Below, one piece after another: positions 19,613 to 27,548 of a stretch of 41,167 nucleotides of DNA; position 1 is the first letter of the stretch; each line of letters opens with the position of its first letter. The notes under the pieces were generated by a model. It made no database searches. It worked only from the letters and a program-made list of their open reading frames with translations, and was not told the origin of the DNA. The translations under genes and the position numbers were made by a program. Origin of the DNA: an uncultured Oscillibacter sp. (lineage in GTDB: Bacteria; Bacillota; Clostridia; Oscillospirales; Oscillospiraceae); the NCBI GenBank assembly GCA_910585165.1, contig CAJUBX010000010.1, positions 1 to 41,167 of the forward strand, read 5' to 3'.

Positions 19613-19786
19613 GAGAAAATTTGACATTTTATAAAAGGACCCTGGGGCGGAAGAAAAATTGCCCGGCAGAGGAAGCGGAATTTTGAAATGGAAGAAGGAC
19701 CCGGACTGCCGGAATACGGCTGTATCCGGGGGCCCGTGCCCGGCGGGTTCCCGGCGGCATATATAAATTTACAAGGAGGGTTCAGC

Positions 19787-20890
19787 ATGGCAAATATCGC
19801 AATTTTAGGCTCCGGAAACGCCGCATGCACCTACTCGGCGTATCTTGGAAAACGGGGGCACAAAATCCGCCTCTACGACTCGCCCCGCTTTGAGGACAAC
19901 CTCACGCCGATTCGGGAATACGGCGGCATGGACATCGTGGGCGCGGACACCGGCTTTGGGCCGATTTCCTCTGTCACCACCAACGCACAGGAGGCCATTC
20001 AGGGGGTCAAGGTTGTGATGGTGGTGGTCCCGGCCTTTGGACATCGCGTGCTGGCCGAACAGATGGCTCCCTATGCTGAGGACGGGCAGATTTTTATCCT
20101 GAACCCCGGCGCCATGTGCGGCGCTCTGGAATTTTTGAACACCCTGCGGCAATGCGGCTGCACAAAGGACGTGACGGTGGGCGAGCTGGAATCCAACATC
20201 TTCGCCTGCCGCCGCATCGGTCCCACCACGGTGGATATCTTCGGAAAGAAGGCCAGCATGGGCATTTCCACCATTCCCGCCGGGCGGGTGGAGAGCGTCA
20301 TCGAGGAGCTGAATCCCTTTTTCCCGGACTTGTTCCTGCCCCAGCCGAACCTTTTCTACACCAGCTTTGCTTATGGCAATATGATCATCCATCCTGCGGG
20401 CTCCCTGCTGAACATGGGCCGCATCGAGTGGACCCGGGGAGATTACAAATTCTACTGGGAGGGCCTGACCCCCGGCGTGTGCCGCAACATTGAAGCGGTG
20501 GATCAGGAGCGGCGGAACCTGGGCGCGGCCCTGGGCTGCAAGATTGAGTCGCTGCTGGAGGCATCCCACCGCTTTTACGGCCACCCGGAGCGGGACAGCG
20601 TTTACGAGTTCTTCCGCCAGAGCGAGGTGAACGACCAGCCTGACCGGCCCAGCGCGCCCAAGGACCTCAGCAGCCGCTATATCACGGAGGACGTGCCCTA
20701 CGGCCTGGTTCCCATGTCGGAGCTGGGGCGGCTCACCGGCGTGGAAACCCCGGTGATTGACGCGCTGATCACCGTGGCCAGCGTAGCCAACCAGGAGGAT
20801 TACCGCGTCACAGGCCGGACGCTGAAAAGCCTGGGCCTGGACGGGTTGACGAAGGAACAGCTCTTGACCCGGGTCATTACCGGGAAGTAA
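19787..20890 (+). CDS. Opine (octopine/nopaline) dehydrogenase family protein 1
   Basis: NAD(P)-dependent enzyme of 367 residues in the octopine/nopaline dehydrogenase family, whose members reversibly condense a 2-keto acid with an amino group, or oxidise the opine. The Rossmann motif GSGNAA is at residues 7-12. The second domain has the catalytic histidine at 202 in NMIIHPAG. ATG 19787 follows AAGGAGGG at proper spacing; an upstream in-frame start at 19688 lacks a ribosome binding site and comes before the Rossmann fold. It is followed by a close paralogue (about two-thirds identical by eye). The family is related in fold to ketopantoate reductase, so another 2-hydroxy or 2-amino acid substrate is possible. 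Likely works with the RidA-family protein encoded nearby. Confidence 0.88.
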   Translation: MANIAILGSGNAACTYSAYLGKRGHKIRLYDSPRFEDNLTPIREYGGMDIVGADTGFGPISSVTTNAQEAIQGVKVVMVVVPAFGHRVLAEQMAPYAEDGQIFILNPGAMCGALEFLNTLRQCGCTKDVTVGELESNIFACRRIGPTTVDIFGKKASMGISTIPAGRVESVIEELNPFFPDLFLPQPNLFYTSFAYGNMIIHPAGSLLNMGRIEWTRGDYKFYWEGLTPGVCRNIEAVDQERRNLGAALGCKIESLLEASHRFYGHPERDSVYEFFRQSEVNDQPDRPSAPKDLSSRYITEDVPYGLVPMSELGRLTGVETPVIDALITVASVANQEDYRVTGRTLKSLGLDGLTKEQLLTRVITGK

Positions 20891-20945
20891 GACCCGCGCC
20901 GGAAACGCCGGCTTGATATAAACTTATTTTCAGGAGGTTTTACAC

Positions 20946-22052
20946 ATGGCAAAGGTTGCAATTTTGGGTTCTGGAAACGCGGCGTGCACCTACTCGGCGT
21001 ACCTTGGAAAACGGGGCCACGAGGTTCACCTCTATGACGCGCCCCGGTTTGAGTCCAACCTCACCCCCATCCGCGAATACGGCGGCATGGATATGGAGGG
21101 GGCGGACACCGGATTTGGCCCCATCTCCATGGTGACCACCGACATTGAGGAGGCCGTGAAAGGCGTCAAGGTTCTGATGGTGGTTCTCCCCGCCTTCGGC
21201 CACAAGCCCATGGCGGAGCAGCTGGCCCCCTGCCTGGAGGACGGCCAGATCATCGTTCTCAATCCCGGCGCGGTGTTCGGAGCGCTGGAGTTCCTGAACA
21301 CCCTCCGCAAGTGCGGCTGCCAAAAGGATATCATGATGGGAGAGCTGGCCTCCAACATCTTCGCCTGCCGGCGGGTGGGACCCACCCGGGTAAACATCTT
21401 CGGCAAGAAGGCCGTTATGGAGACCGCCTGCATCCCCGCCTCCCGGACGGAGGAGATGATCCGGGAGCTGAGCGTCTTCTTCCCCGACACCTATGTCCCG
21501 GTGCCCAATGTCATCCATACCAGCCTGAGCTATACGAATCTGGTCATTCACCCCGCCGGCTCCATTTTGAACATGGGCCGCATTGAGTGGACCCACGGCC
21601 ACTACCGTTTTTACTGGGAGGGCCTGACCCCCGGCGTGTGCCGCAACATCGAGCGTGTGGACGCCGAGCGTGTGGCCGTGGGCGCGGCTCTGGGGGCCAA
21701 GCTGGAAACCGGCATGGATATTTTCCACCGCTATTACGGCCATCCCGAGCGGAAAACCTTCTACGACTTTTTCTCCAAGAGCGAAGTCAACGACAGCGTG
21801 GACAACCCCGCTTCCGCTCCCACGGATTTGAAGAGCCGCTACATTACGGAGGACTTCCCCTATGCGCTGGTGCCCCTCATGGCCGTGGGCAAGGCGGCGG
21901 GCGTGGAGACTCCGGTTATGGACTCCCTGACGACGCTTGCCAGCGTGGCCAATGAGGAGGACTACCGCTCCACCGGACGGACGCTGGAGAGCCTGGGCCT
22001 GGACGGCCTCAGCCCCGCGCAGATTGTGGACCGCTTTGTAAACGGCGTCTAA
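20946..22052 (+). CDS. Opine dehydrogenase family protein 2
   Basis: Paralogue of the preceding gene, 368 residues, beginning MAKVAILGSGNAACTYSAYL. It has the same glycine-rich nucleotide-binding loop, the shared strand VLPAFGH, the segment NIFACRR and the catalytic-histidine motif LVIHPAGS near residue 201. The two proteins align without large gaps across their length, so they come from a tandem duplication; differences are concentrated in the region after residue 140 and in the C-terminal domain, which may alter substrate choice. The gap of 55 bases with a strong TCAGGAGG site suggests one transcript for both. A terminator follows at 22119. Confidence 0.88.
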   Translation: MAKVAILGSGNAACTYSAYLGKRGHEVHLYDAPRFESNLTPIREYGGMDMEGADTGFGPISMVTTDIEEAVKGVKVLMVVLPAFGHKPMAEQLAPCLEDGQIIVLNPGAVFGALEFLNTLRKCGCQKDIMMGELASNIFACRRVGPTRVNIFGKKAVMETACIPASRTEEMIRELSVFFPDTYVPVPNVIHTSLSYTNLVIHPAGSILNMGRIEWTHGHYRFYWEGLTPGVCRNIERVDAERVAVGAALGAKLETGMDIFHRYYGHPERKTFYDFFSKSEVNDSVDNPASAPTDLKSRYITEDFPYALVPLMAVGKAAGVETPVMDSLTTLASVANEEDYRSTGRTLESLGLDGLSPAQIVDRFVNGV

Positions 22053-22118
22053 TCCCCTTGGGGAGGCTTCGGGCTTTTCCATCCTCCGGTTAAAAATATC
22101 CGGCGCGCCCTGCGCCAA

Positions 22119-22157
22119 GGCGGGAGACCCGGCATCCAGCCGGGCTCCCGCCTTTTT
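22119..22157 (+). terminator. Intrinsic terminator after the opine dehydrogenase pair
   Basis: GGCGGGAGACCCGGC (22119-22133) pairs with GCCGGGCTCCCGCC (22139-22152) around a five-base loop, with one unpaired A, followed by five T. A strong plus-strand terminator. Confidence 0.9.
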
Positions 22158-22213
22158 CCGTATGGGGGCGGCCCGCGGCGGTCTGCCGGAAGTTTTGCAG
22201 GCCGTCCCGGATA

Positions 22214-22249
22214 TGAAAAACGAAGGCCCCGGCAACGCCGGGGCCTTCG
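22214..22249 (-). terminator. Intrinsic terminator of the ridA end of the minus-strand operon
   Basis: CGAAGGCCCCGGC (22221-22233) and GCCGGGGCCTTCG (22237-22249) form a perfect 13-bp stem with a three-base loop; in the minus direction it is followed by a run of five U (22216-22220 as A on the plus strand). It probably ends the whole operon that begins near 29852. Confidence 0.88.
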
Positions 22250-22319
22250 GGAAGCCTGTCTTCAACTCTTCAACCGCCGGAAACGATTGGGAACAGGGAC
22301 TTGGGAGCTGTTTGCGTCT

Positions 22320-22721
22320 TCAGGCGTTTTCCTCGTCCCGGACTCCGGCGACGGCCTGGAGCTCGAAGAGAAACTTCGGCGCGGTAAAGGTGACTTCCGT
22401 CACGCTGCGGGTGGTGGGAACCCCCTGGTTGAGGAAATACTCGTCAAACACCTGGTTCATCAGGGCGAAGTCCTCCCGGTGGGCAAGGAAGCAGTCTACG
22501 TGGAGGACCATGTCCATGCCGCTGCCGCCGGATTCCAGCGTGTTTTTCAGGCTCTCGAAGCAGCCGCGAATCTGCTCCTCCGCAGTGGCCGGCATCGTGC
22601 CGTCGGGACGGGTGGCGGAATGGGCGGTGGTGAAAATCAGGTCGCCATAGCGGATGGCTCTGGACCACTTGGTTTTCAAGGCGTCCCCCTGGGGGACAAT
22701 TTGAATCTTTTTCGGCGCCAT
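22320..22721 (-). CDS. ridA: RidA/YjgF-family protein
   Basis: Small trimeric protein of 133 residues. RidA enzymes hydrolyse reactive enamines and imines to keto acids; other members of this superfamily act on different ligands. The active-site arginine is kept in TTRSVTEV near residue 103, and the acidic residue in FELQAVAG near 119 is also kept. The N-terminal segment TTAHSATRPDG near residue 31-42 departs from the usual SGQ..G loop of RidA itself, so a distinct Rid subfamily is possible. It stands at the end of a minus-strand operon and beside opine dehydrogenases, enzymes that form imine intermediates, so it may speed imine hydrolysis to the keto acid. AAAGGAA precedes the ATG. Confidence 0.88.
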   Translation of the reverse strand: MAPKKIQIVPQGDALKTKWSRAIRYGDLIFTTAHSATRPDGTMPATAEEQIRGCFESLKNTLESGGSGMDMVLHVDCFLAHREDFALMNQVFDEYFLNQGVPTTRSVTEVTFTAPKFLFELQAVAGVRDEENA

Positions 22722-22753
22722 AATTTGATTCCTTTCTTGTTTGATTTTTTATA

Positions 22754-22884
22754 TATTATTCCCAAATTAAACATTCGGAAATAATACATTTGATTTGATC
22801 CGTTTTGCCCGCCGCCGTAAACGGCGGCAGCCGCAAAACATGGCATTTGTTACTTCCGAAACTTTACTTCAGAAGCAATAATAC
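22754..22884 (-). repeat. Dispersed repeat family 2, copy B
   Basis: Inverted relative to copy A at 27353-27475 and matching it across its full length, including the central GC-rich hairpin (GCCGCCG..CGGCGG type around 22805-22838), the left hairpin (22850-22882) and the right TATTATT..AATAATA hairpin (22754-22786). It fills most of the gap between the MATE and ridA genes, so it may alter expression of ridA. Confidence 0.8.
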
Positions 22885-22909
22885 CAGGGAAAAGCGCTGC
22901 TTCCGGGCA

Positions 22910-24256
22910 TTATATGCGGATGCTCCTCCATTCTCCCTTACGGTAGTGGGAACGGATGGCGTACCAGCGCAGAATGTGGGCGGCCAGATAGCCAATCCAC
23001 ACCCCCAGGTGGCGGAGACCAAGGGGATAGCACAGCGCCCAGGAGAGGACGGGCCGGATAGCGGCCACAATGATCAAAGTCACCCGGGCCACCGCCTTGG
23101 TGTCCCCCGCCCCCCGCAGTGCGCCGAAGTACACAACCGCGCCGCAGCAAGGAAGGCTTCCGGCCTCCACAAGCAAAAGCAGGAGGCTTCCCGCAGCGGC
23201 TACGCTTTCCTCCTCAATGAAGAATCCCAAAAGCTCCCGGCGGAACAAAACGACGGCCGCTGCGATGACGGCGGCAATTCCATAGCCGATGCGCAGGGAA
23301 ATCCGGTTATACCGGTCCGCCAGCTCTCCGCTCCCCGCGCCCAGGCTCTGTCCGGTCAAGGCCGTGGCGGCGGTGGCTACGCCGTCGTAGGTATACCCCT
23401 GAAGGTTGGCGATGTTCATGACGATCTGGTAAAGGGCGAACTCCACCATTCCCAGGGAGGCCGCCAGCCGGGTAAAGAGAAACAGGCCGATCCGCTGGCA
23501 GAGCTGCTCTTGAAAGGCACTGAGGACGATTCCCCGGACGGAAAACAGACTCCGAGGCTCCATACGCCACATATGGGGCGCGAAGGACAAAAACAGGATG
23601 CCTCCGGCGCCTTCACGAACGGACCAGAGGGAGATTAAAAGAGCGCAGAGGCTTCCGATGGAGGTGGCCGCAGCCGCTCCGGCGACCCCCCAGCGGGGAA
23701 AGCCCCCGTTTCCAAAAATCAAAAGATAATTGAAAACCACATTGACCAGGTTCGCGGCCAGGCTGGTGGTCATGGACACCCGGGTTTTCCCCGCCGCCCG
23801 GAGGCAGGCGTTGATGGTCATGCTGGCGGCGTGGAGCAGCTGCCCCGCCATGAGAATGCGGAAATAGACCACGGAGTCCCCCAGGGTGTCCGCGTCCGCG
23901 CCAGAGAAAAGCATGAACGGCCGCGCCAGGAAGAATCCCCCCCCGTAGACCAGGGCCGACACGCCCGCGCAAAGAAGGAGAAACTGCCGCATGCAGCGGT
24001 TGGCCTCCTCCGGGCAGCCCTCGCCAATCCGGCGGCTGACCAGGACGGAGGCCCCGGTGTTCAGGGCCAGCACGGGCATCAGCAAAATCCGCTTAGGCTG
24101 CACCGTAAGGCCCACCGCCGCCACGGCGGACAGTCCCAGCCGGGAGATCATGGCCATGTCCACCAGCTCCACGACATTGATGAGCAGAGCCTCCACGGCG
24201 GCGGGCCACGCGATGGAGAATGCGGCCCGGAAAAGTCGGCGTTCCTGCTTTTCCAT
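22910..24256 (-). CDS. MATE-family efflux transporter
   Basis: Cation-coupled multidrug/metabolite exporter, 448 residues with about 12 membrane helices in two matching halves. Recognisable MATE features are the opening FRAAFSIAWPAAVEALLINVVELVDMAMISRLG, where the first half pattern lies at residues 10-40, and the middle segments with SVLVSRRIGEG near 85 and GQSLGAG near 307. The start ATG at 24256 follows the stop of the upstream DMT gene by five bases, so the two are co-transcribed and probably coupled. Substrate unknown; in this operon it may remove a toxic imine, aldehyde or amino acid product, which is only a guess. A longer in-frame reading upstream overlaps the DMT gene and is rejected. 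Confidence 0.9.
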   Translation of the reverse strand: MEKQERRLFRAAFSIAWPAAVEALLINVVELVDMAMISRLGLSAVAAVGLTVQPKRILLMPVLALNTGASVLVSRRIGEGCPEEANRCMRQFLLLCAGVSALVYGGGFFLARPFMLFSGADADTLGDSVVYFRILMAGQLLHAASMTINACLRAAGKTRVSMTTSLAANLVNVVFNYLLIFGNGGFPRWGVAGAAAATSIGSLCALLISLWSVREGAGGILFLSFAPHMWRMEPRSLFSVRGIVLSAFQEQLCQRIGLFLFTRLAASLGMVEFALYQIVMNIANLQGYTYDGVATAATALTGQSLGAGSGELADRYNRISLRIGYGIAAVIAAAVVLFRRELLGFFIEEESVAAAGSLLLLLVEAGSLPCCGAVVYFGALRGAGDTKAVARVTLIIVAAIRPVLSWALCYPLGLRHLGVWIGYLAAHILRWYAIRSHYRKGEWRSIRI

Positions 24257-24261
24257 AGCGC

Positions 24262-25122
24262 CTATGAGGCGGCTTTCCGGCGGCCGTTGAAATAGGACAG
24301 CAGGCCGGCGGCCGTAATCAGCAAGGCCCCGATTACGGTGGTGACTGCCAGGCCCTCGCCCAGCAGCAGCATTCCAATCAGGGCGGAGAAAATGATGCCC
24401 GAGTAATCGTAGATGCTGACCTCCGCCGCCGGGGCCTTTTGATAGGCGTTGGTAATGCAGATCTGCCCAAGAGAGCCGAACAGCCCGATTAGAATCAGCA
24501 TGAACCACTGCTTCGGAGTGGGGGAGACCCAGCTGGGGATCATAAGTATGCCCGCCCCCACCGTGCTGAAAAGGGAAAAGTAGAACACGATGGTCGTGGA
24601 AGGCACGTGCCCCTTGCAGTAGGAGATCATGACATAGGCCACGCCGCAGCAAAGGGCGGAGAGCTCCGCCGCCAAAAGGGGCAGGATGCTGGAGTCAAAG
24701 GTGGGCCGCAGGGCGATGACCGTTCCCGCCAGGCAGAGGGCGATCATGGGAATCTCCTCTTTGGATATCCGCTCCTTCAAAATGAGGGCGGCAAACAGGC
24801 ACACCCACAAAATATTGGTTCGGCTCAGCACGGATACATCCCCCTGGGACGCATGGGCGGAGGCATAGAAAAGGAGTATCATCCCCAAAAAGCCGGCCAG
24901 AGACCGGAGAAGCAGGGCGGGCTGGTACTCCTTCGGCCCGAAAAAGCGCAGCCCGTTCTTTTTAATAAGGTATGCCGCCACAAGCAGGCTGATGGAATTT
25001 CTGAAAAAGACCTGCTGCATGGTTCCGATTCCCGAGGCGGAAAGCCGCACCATTGCCTGCATCATGGAAAAAAAGAACGCGGAGAGAATGATGAACAGGG
25101 CTGCCTGGGTTTTTTCTTTCAC
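24262..25122 (-). CDS. EamA-family DMT transporter 2
   Basis: Drug/metabolite transporter of 286 residues with ten hydrophobic segments and two EamA repeats (about 5-135 and 148-280). The repeat-end segments FLGMILLFYASAHA and VSIYDYSGIIFSALIGMLLLGEGL are typical. The GTG start at 25122 is chosen because AAAGGAGG ends eight bases upstream and the first helix follows at once; a longer version would run through an intergenic hairpin. It sits between the TRAP permease and MATE genes in the minus-strand operon. It is not a close match to the other DMT transporter at 18078, so the two are unlikely to be recent duplicates. Confidence 0.88.
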   Translation of the reverse strand: MKEKTQAALFIILSAFFFSMMQAMVRLSASGIGTMQQVFFRNSISLLVAAYLIKKNGLRFFGPKEYQPALLLRSLAGFLGMILLFYASAHASQGDVSVLSRTNILWVCLFAALILKERISKEEIPMIALCLAGTVIALRPTFDSSILPLLAAELSALCCGVAYVMISYCKGHVPSTTIVFYFSLFSTVGAGILMIPSWVSPTPKQWFMLILIGLFGSLGQICITNAYQKAPAAEVSIYDYSGIIFSALIGMLLLGEGLAVTTVIGALLITAAGLLSYFNGRRKAAS

Positions 25123-25141
25123 AAAAGGCTCCTCCTTTTTG

Positions 25142-25214
25142 CTTGGGAGCGCATGGCGGGGACCCGCCGTCATGGGCTCGGGAGCCCTCCCCAAAACGGG
25201 GAGAGCTCCCAAAG
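25142..25214 (-). terminator. Intercistronic structured element after the TRAP permease gene
   Basis: CTTGGGAGC (25142-25150) pairs with GCTCCCAAAG (25205-25214), allowing one unpaired A; between them a CGGGG..CCCG hairpin and CTCCCC..GGGGAG hairpin give a branched shape. No T-run follows. More likely an mRNA processing or stability element within the operon than a full terminator. Confidence 0.45.
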
Positions 25215-25218
25215 ATTA

Positions 25219-27246
25219 TTACGCAGAAGCTCCCTGCCCGCCGGCAGAGGCGGCTTCTTTCTTGATGGCCGACTTCTCACTGACATACAGGAACACCAGA
25301 ACGGCGAAGCCGATGAGGTCCGTAATGTGTTCCGGAACGATGCACAGAAGACCGCCGGCCAGGGCGAGAGCCTGCTTCCACTTCACCAGGTTCCGCAGCA
25401 GGTAGCCCTCCATGCCGATGGCCACCAGGTAGACGCCGATGATGGCGGTGCAGATGCAGAGGATCACGTCCAGCGGAGAACCGCCGCCGCCGTTCAAAAG
25501 CATGCCGGGCTCATAGACGAAGACGAAGGGGACCAGGAAGGCAGGCATGGCCATTTTAAACGCCTGCCACCCGCATTTTCCTGGATTACACCCCGCGATG
25601 GCCGCCGCCGCGTAGGAGGGCACCGCCACAGGAGGCGTAATGCAGGCGATGATGCCGAAGTAGAAGCAGAAGAAGTGGGCCGTCAGCATGGGGATGCCCA
25701 GCTTCATCAGAACCGGGGCCGTCACGGCGGCCTGGACGATATACACGGCCACCGTGGGCATGCCCATGCCCATGATGATGGACATGACCATCACCAGCAG
25801 CAAGGTGATAAAGAGGTTCCCCTGGGACAGCTTCAAAACCGCGTTGCCAAGGACCGTACCGACGTTCGTCAGCGTCACAACGCCGATAATCAATCCAACG
25901 CAGGCGCAGGAAACGCCAAAGGAGACTGTTTTCCGCCCGCTGACCACCAGGGCTTTGCCCATCTGGCGGAAGCTCATGCGGGTGGACTTCTTGATGGGAG
26001 CCAGCAGAACCGTCAGCACCAGGCCCACCAGGGCCGCCCGGGAGATGGTGTACTGGCGGATAATCATATAAACCACCGCCAGGAAGGGAATCAGCAGGTG
26101 GCCCCGCTCCTTCATGGCTCCGGTAAAGCTGGGAAGCTGGTCCTTGGGAATGCCGGTGAGGCCTAGCTTTTTGCTTCGCACGTCCACCGTCAAAAAGACG
26201 CTGAGATAATACAGGAAGCCGGGAATCAGGCCCGCCAGCATCACCCTGGAATAGGGAACGCCGATATACTCCGCCATGATGAAGCAGGCGGCGCCCATAA
26301 CCGGGGGAATCAGCTGTCCGCCGGTGGAGGCGCAGGCCTCCACCGCCCCGGCGAACTCCGGGGGATAGCCCACGTTTTTCATCAGCGGGATGGTAAAGGT
26401 GCCCGTGCCCACCACGTTGGCGGCGGCGGCGCCGGAAATGGTGCCGAAGGCTGCGGAGGAAACCACCGCCACCTTGGCGGGGCCGCCGGTCTTGTGTCCC
26501 GTGAGGGACAGCGCCACGTCCCGGATGAAATCGCCCATGCCGCACTCATTGAGGAATTGGCTGAACAGGACGAACAGGGACACGTAGGTGGCTGCGGTGC
26601 CCAAGGGGCTTCCGAAGATGCCCTCGGGGATCATAAACATATAGTCGGTCATCCGGGCGATGCCGCCGGCCCGGGTGCGGAACATGCCGGGCATATAGTT
26701 GCCGAAATAGGCGTACACCAGGAAAACCAGGGCCACCAGAGCCAGGGCTCCGCTGACCAGCCGCCGGGTTCCCTCCAGAATCAGGACGGTCAGAATGACG
26801 AACACCAGCTGGTCCGTCCGGTTGGAAATGCCAATCCGGGAGAGAATGGGCACATAGTTGACGAAAACGTACCCGCAGGTCAGGAAGGACGCCAGGGAGA
26901 ACAGGTAGTCGTACCAGGGGACCTTATCCTTCTTGGTCTTCGTAAAAGCGGGGTATACCAGAAAGAGGATGGTCATGGCGGCCAGCAGGTAGATGGACCG
27001 CTGGCGCAGAGCGTCGAAGGCCCCGAAGACGGCGGTGTAAATCAAAAAGAGGGAGATGAACAGGGAAAACCCGTTGACAATCAGGGCGGTGACCTTGTTG
27101 AGCTTGCGTTCGTTGTCCTCTGCGGAGACTTCCTTCAGAATTTCTTCCGCCTTCTCGGCGTCAAATTCTGCGTCAAGCGGAGAGCCTGAAGAGGAGGCTT
27201 GGGTGGATTCTTCTTCCTGAGAAATGCCGTTTTTCTTTTCTTCCAT
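25219..27246 (-). CDS. TRAP transporter fused permease (DctQ-DctM type, TAXI system)
   Basis: Membrane part of a TRAP importer in which small (4-helix) and large (12-helix) subunits are fused, 675 residues. A glutamate-rich cytoplasmic N-terminus of about 60 residues is followed by helices from residue 63 on; the large-subunit signature region includes GTISGAAAANVVGTGTFTIP and ACASTGGQLIPPVMGAA near 265-320. TRAP systems use ion gradients and a binding protein to take up organic acids. The partner binding protein is encoded just upstream. ATG 27246 is preferred for its AAGGAG site; an in-frame extension to 27441 would cross a repeat element. The 302-base gap to the binding-protein gene holds a repeat and a strong hairpin. 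Confidence 0.94.
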   Translation of the reverse strand: MEEKKNGISQEEESTQASSSGSPLDAEFDAEKAEEILKEVSAEDNERKLNKVTALIVNGFSLFISLFLIYTAVFGAFDALRQRSIYLLAAMTILFLVYPAFTKTKKDKVPWYDYLFSLASFLTCGYVFVNYVPILSRIGISNRTDQLVFVILTVLILEGTRRLVSGALALVALVFLVYAYFGNYMPGMFRTRAGGIARMTDYMFMIPEGIFGSPLGTAATYVSLFVLFSQFLNECGMGDFIRDVALSLTGHKTGGPAKVAVVSSAAFGTISGAAAANVVGTGTFTIPLMKNVGYPPEFAGAVEACASTGGQLIPPVMGAACFIMAEYIGVPYSRVMLAGLIPGFLYYLSVFLTVDVRSKKLGLTGIPKDQLPSFTGAMKERGHLLIPFLAVVYMIIRQYTISRAALVGLVLTVLLAPIKKSTRMSFRQMGKALVVSGRKTVSFGVSCACVGLIIGVVTLTNVGTVLGNAVLKLSQGNLFITLLLVMVMSIIMGMGMPTVAVYIVQAAVTAPVLMKLGIPMLTAHFFCFYFGIIACITPPVAVPSYAAAAIAGCNPGKCGWQAFKMAMPAFLVPFVFVYEPGMLLNGGGGSPLDVILCICTAIIGVYLVAIGMEGYLLRNLVKWKQALALAGGLLCIVPEHITDLIGFAVLVFLYVSEKSAIKKEAASAGGQGASA

Positions 27247-27352
27247 GCAAGAACTCCTTTTTCCGAGTTTCAGGGCATGCCCGCTCCCGCAATTCACCGC
27301 TCCGGTTCCGCCGGGAAGTCCGCGCCAAGCAGACACACTCAGGGTACGATGA

Positions 27353-27475
27353 TTACTTCTGAAATAGAATTTCGGAAGTAATAAATGCCATATTTTGCGG
27401 CCGCCGCCGTTTGCGGCGGCGGGCAAAACGGCGCAAATCAAATGGCAGTATTTCCAAACTTACTGCGTGGAAATA
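27353..27475 (+). repeat. Dispersed repeat family 2, copy A
   Basis: About 123 bp made of three hairpins: TTACTTC-T-GAAAT with ATTTC-G-GAAGTAA (27353-27381, loop of three), a long GC-rich one (TTTTGC..GCAAAA ends enclosing CGCCGCCG and CGGCGGCG, about 27392-27427), and GTATTTCCA with TGGAAATAC (27448-27475). TGCCAT and ATGGCA flank the middle hairpin and can pair too. Homologous copies lie at 22754-22884 (inverted) and 18963-19022 (partial). No ORF inside is convincing. Confidence 0.82.
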
Positions 27476-27477
27476 CG

Positions 27478-27516
27478 AAGGGGCCGCCGACCCGGCCACC
27501 GGGTCGGCGGCCCCTT
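27478..27516 (-). terminator. Strong hairpin between TAXI protein and TRAP permease genes
   Basis: A perfect stem of about 18 bp (27478-27495 with 27499-27516) with a three-base loop, directly after the binding-protein gene in the minus direction. No good U-run follows, so partial termination or 3'-end protection is more likely than full stop. Binding proteins of importers are usually needed in excess over permeases, and this would help achieve that. Confidence 0.65.
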
Positions 27517-27548
27517 CCGTTGAGAGGGACAAATGGCTGCCAAGGGGC

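Noticed and set aside
19621..19626. TTGACA as a promoter for opine dehydrogenase 1
   Set aside because: The -10 position 17 bases downstream reads GGGGCG, so the box stands alone. I cannot point to a promoter for that gene.
19688..19786. N-terminal extension of opine dehydrogenase 1
   Set aside because: No ribosome site at 19688 and the extra 33 residues precede the Rossmann fold; the paralogue starts at the position matching 19787.
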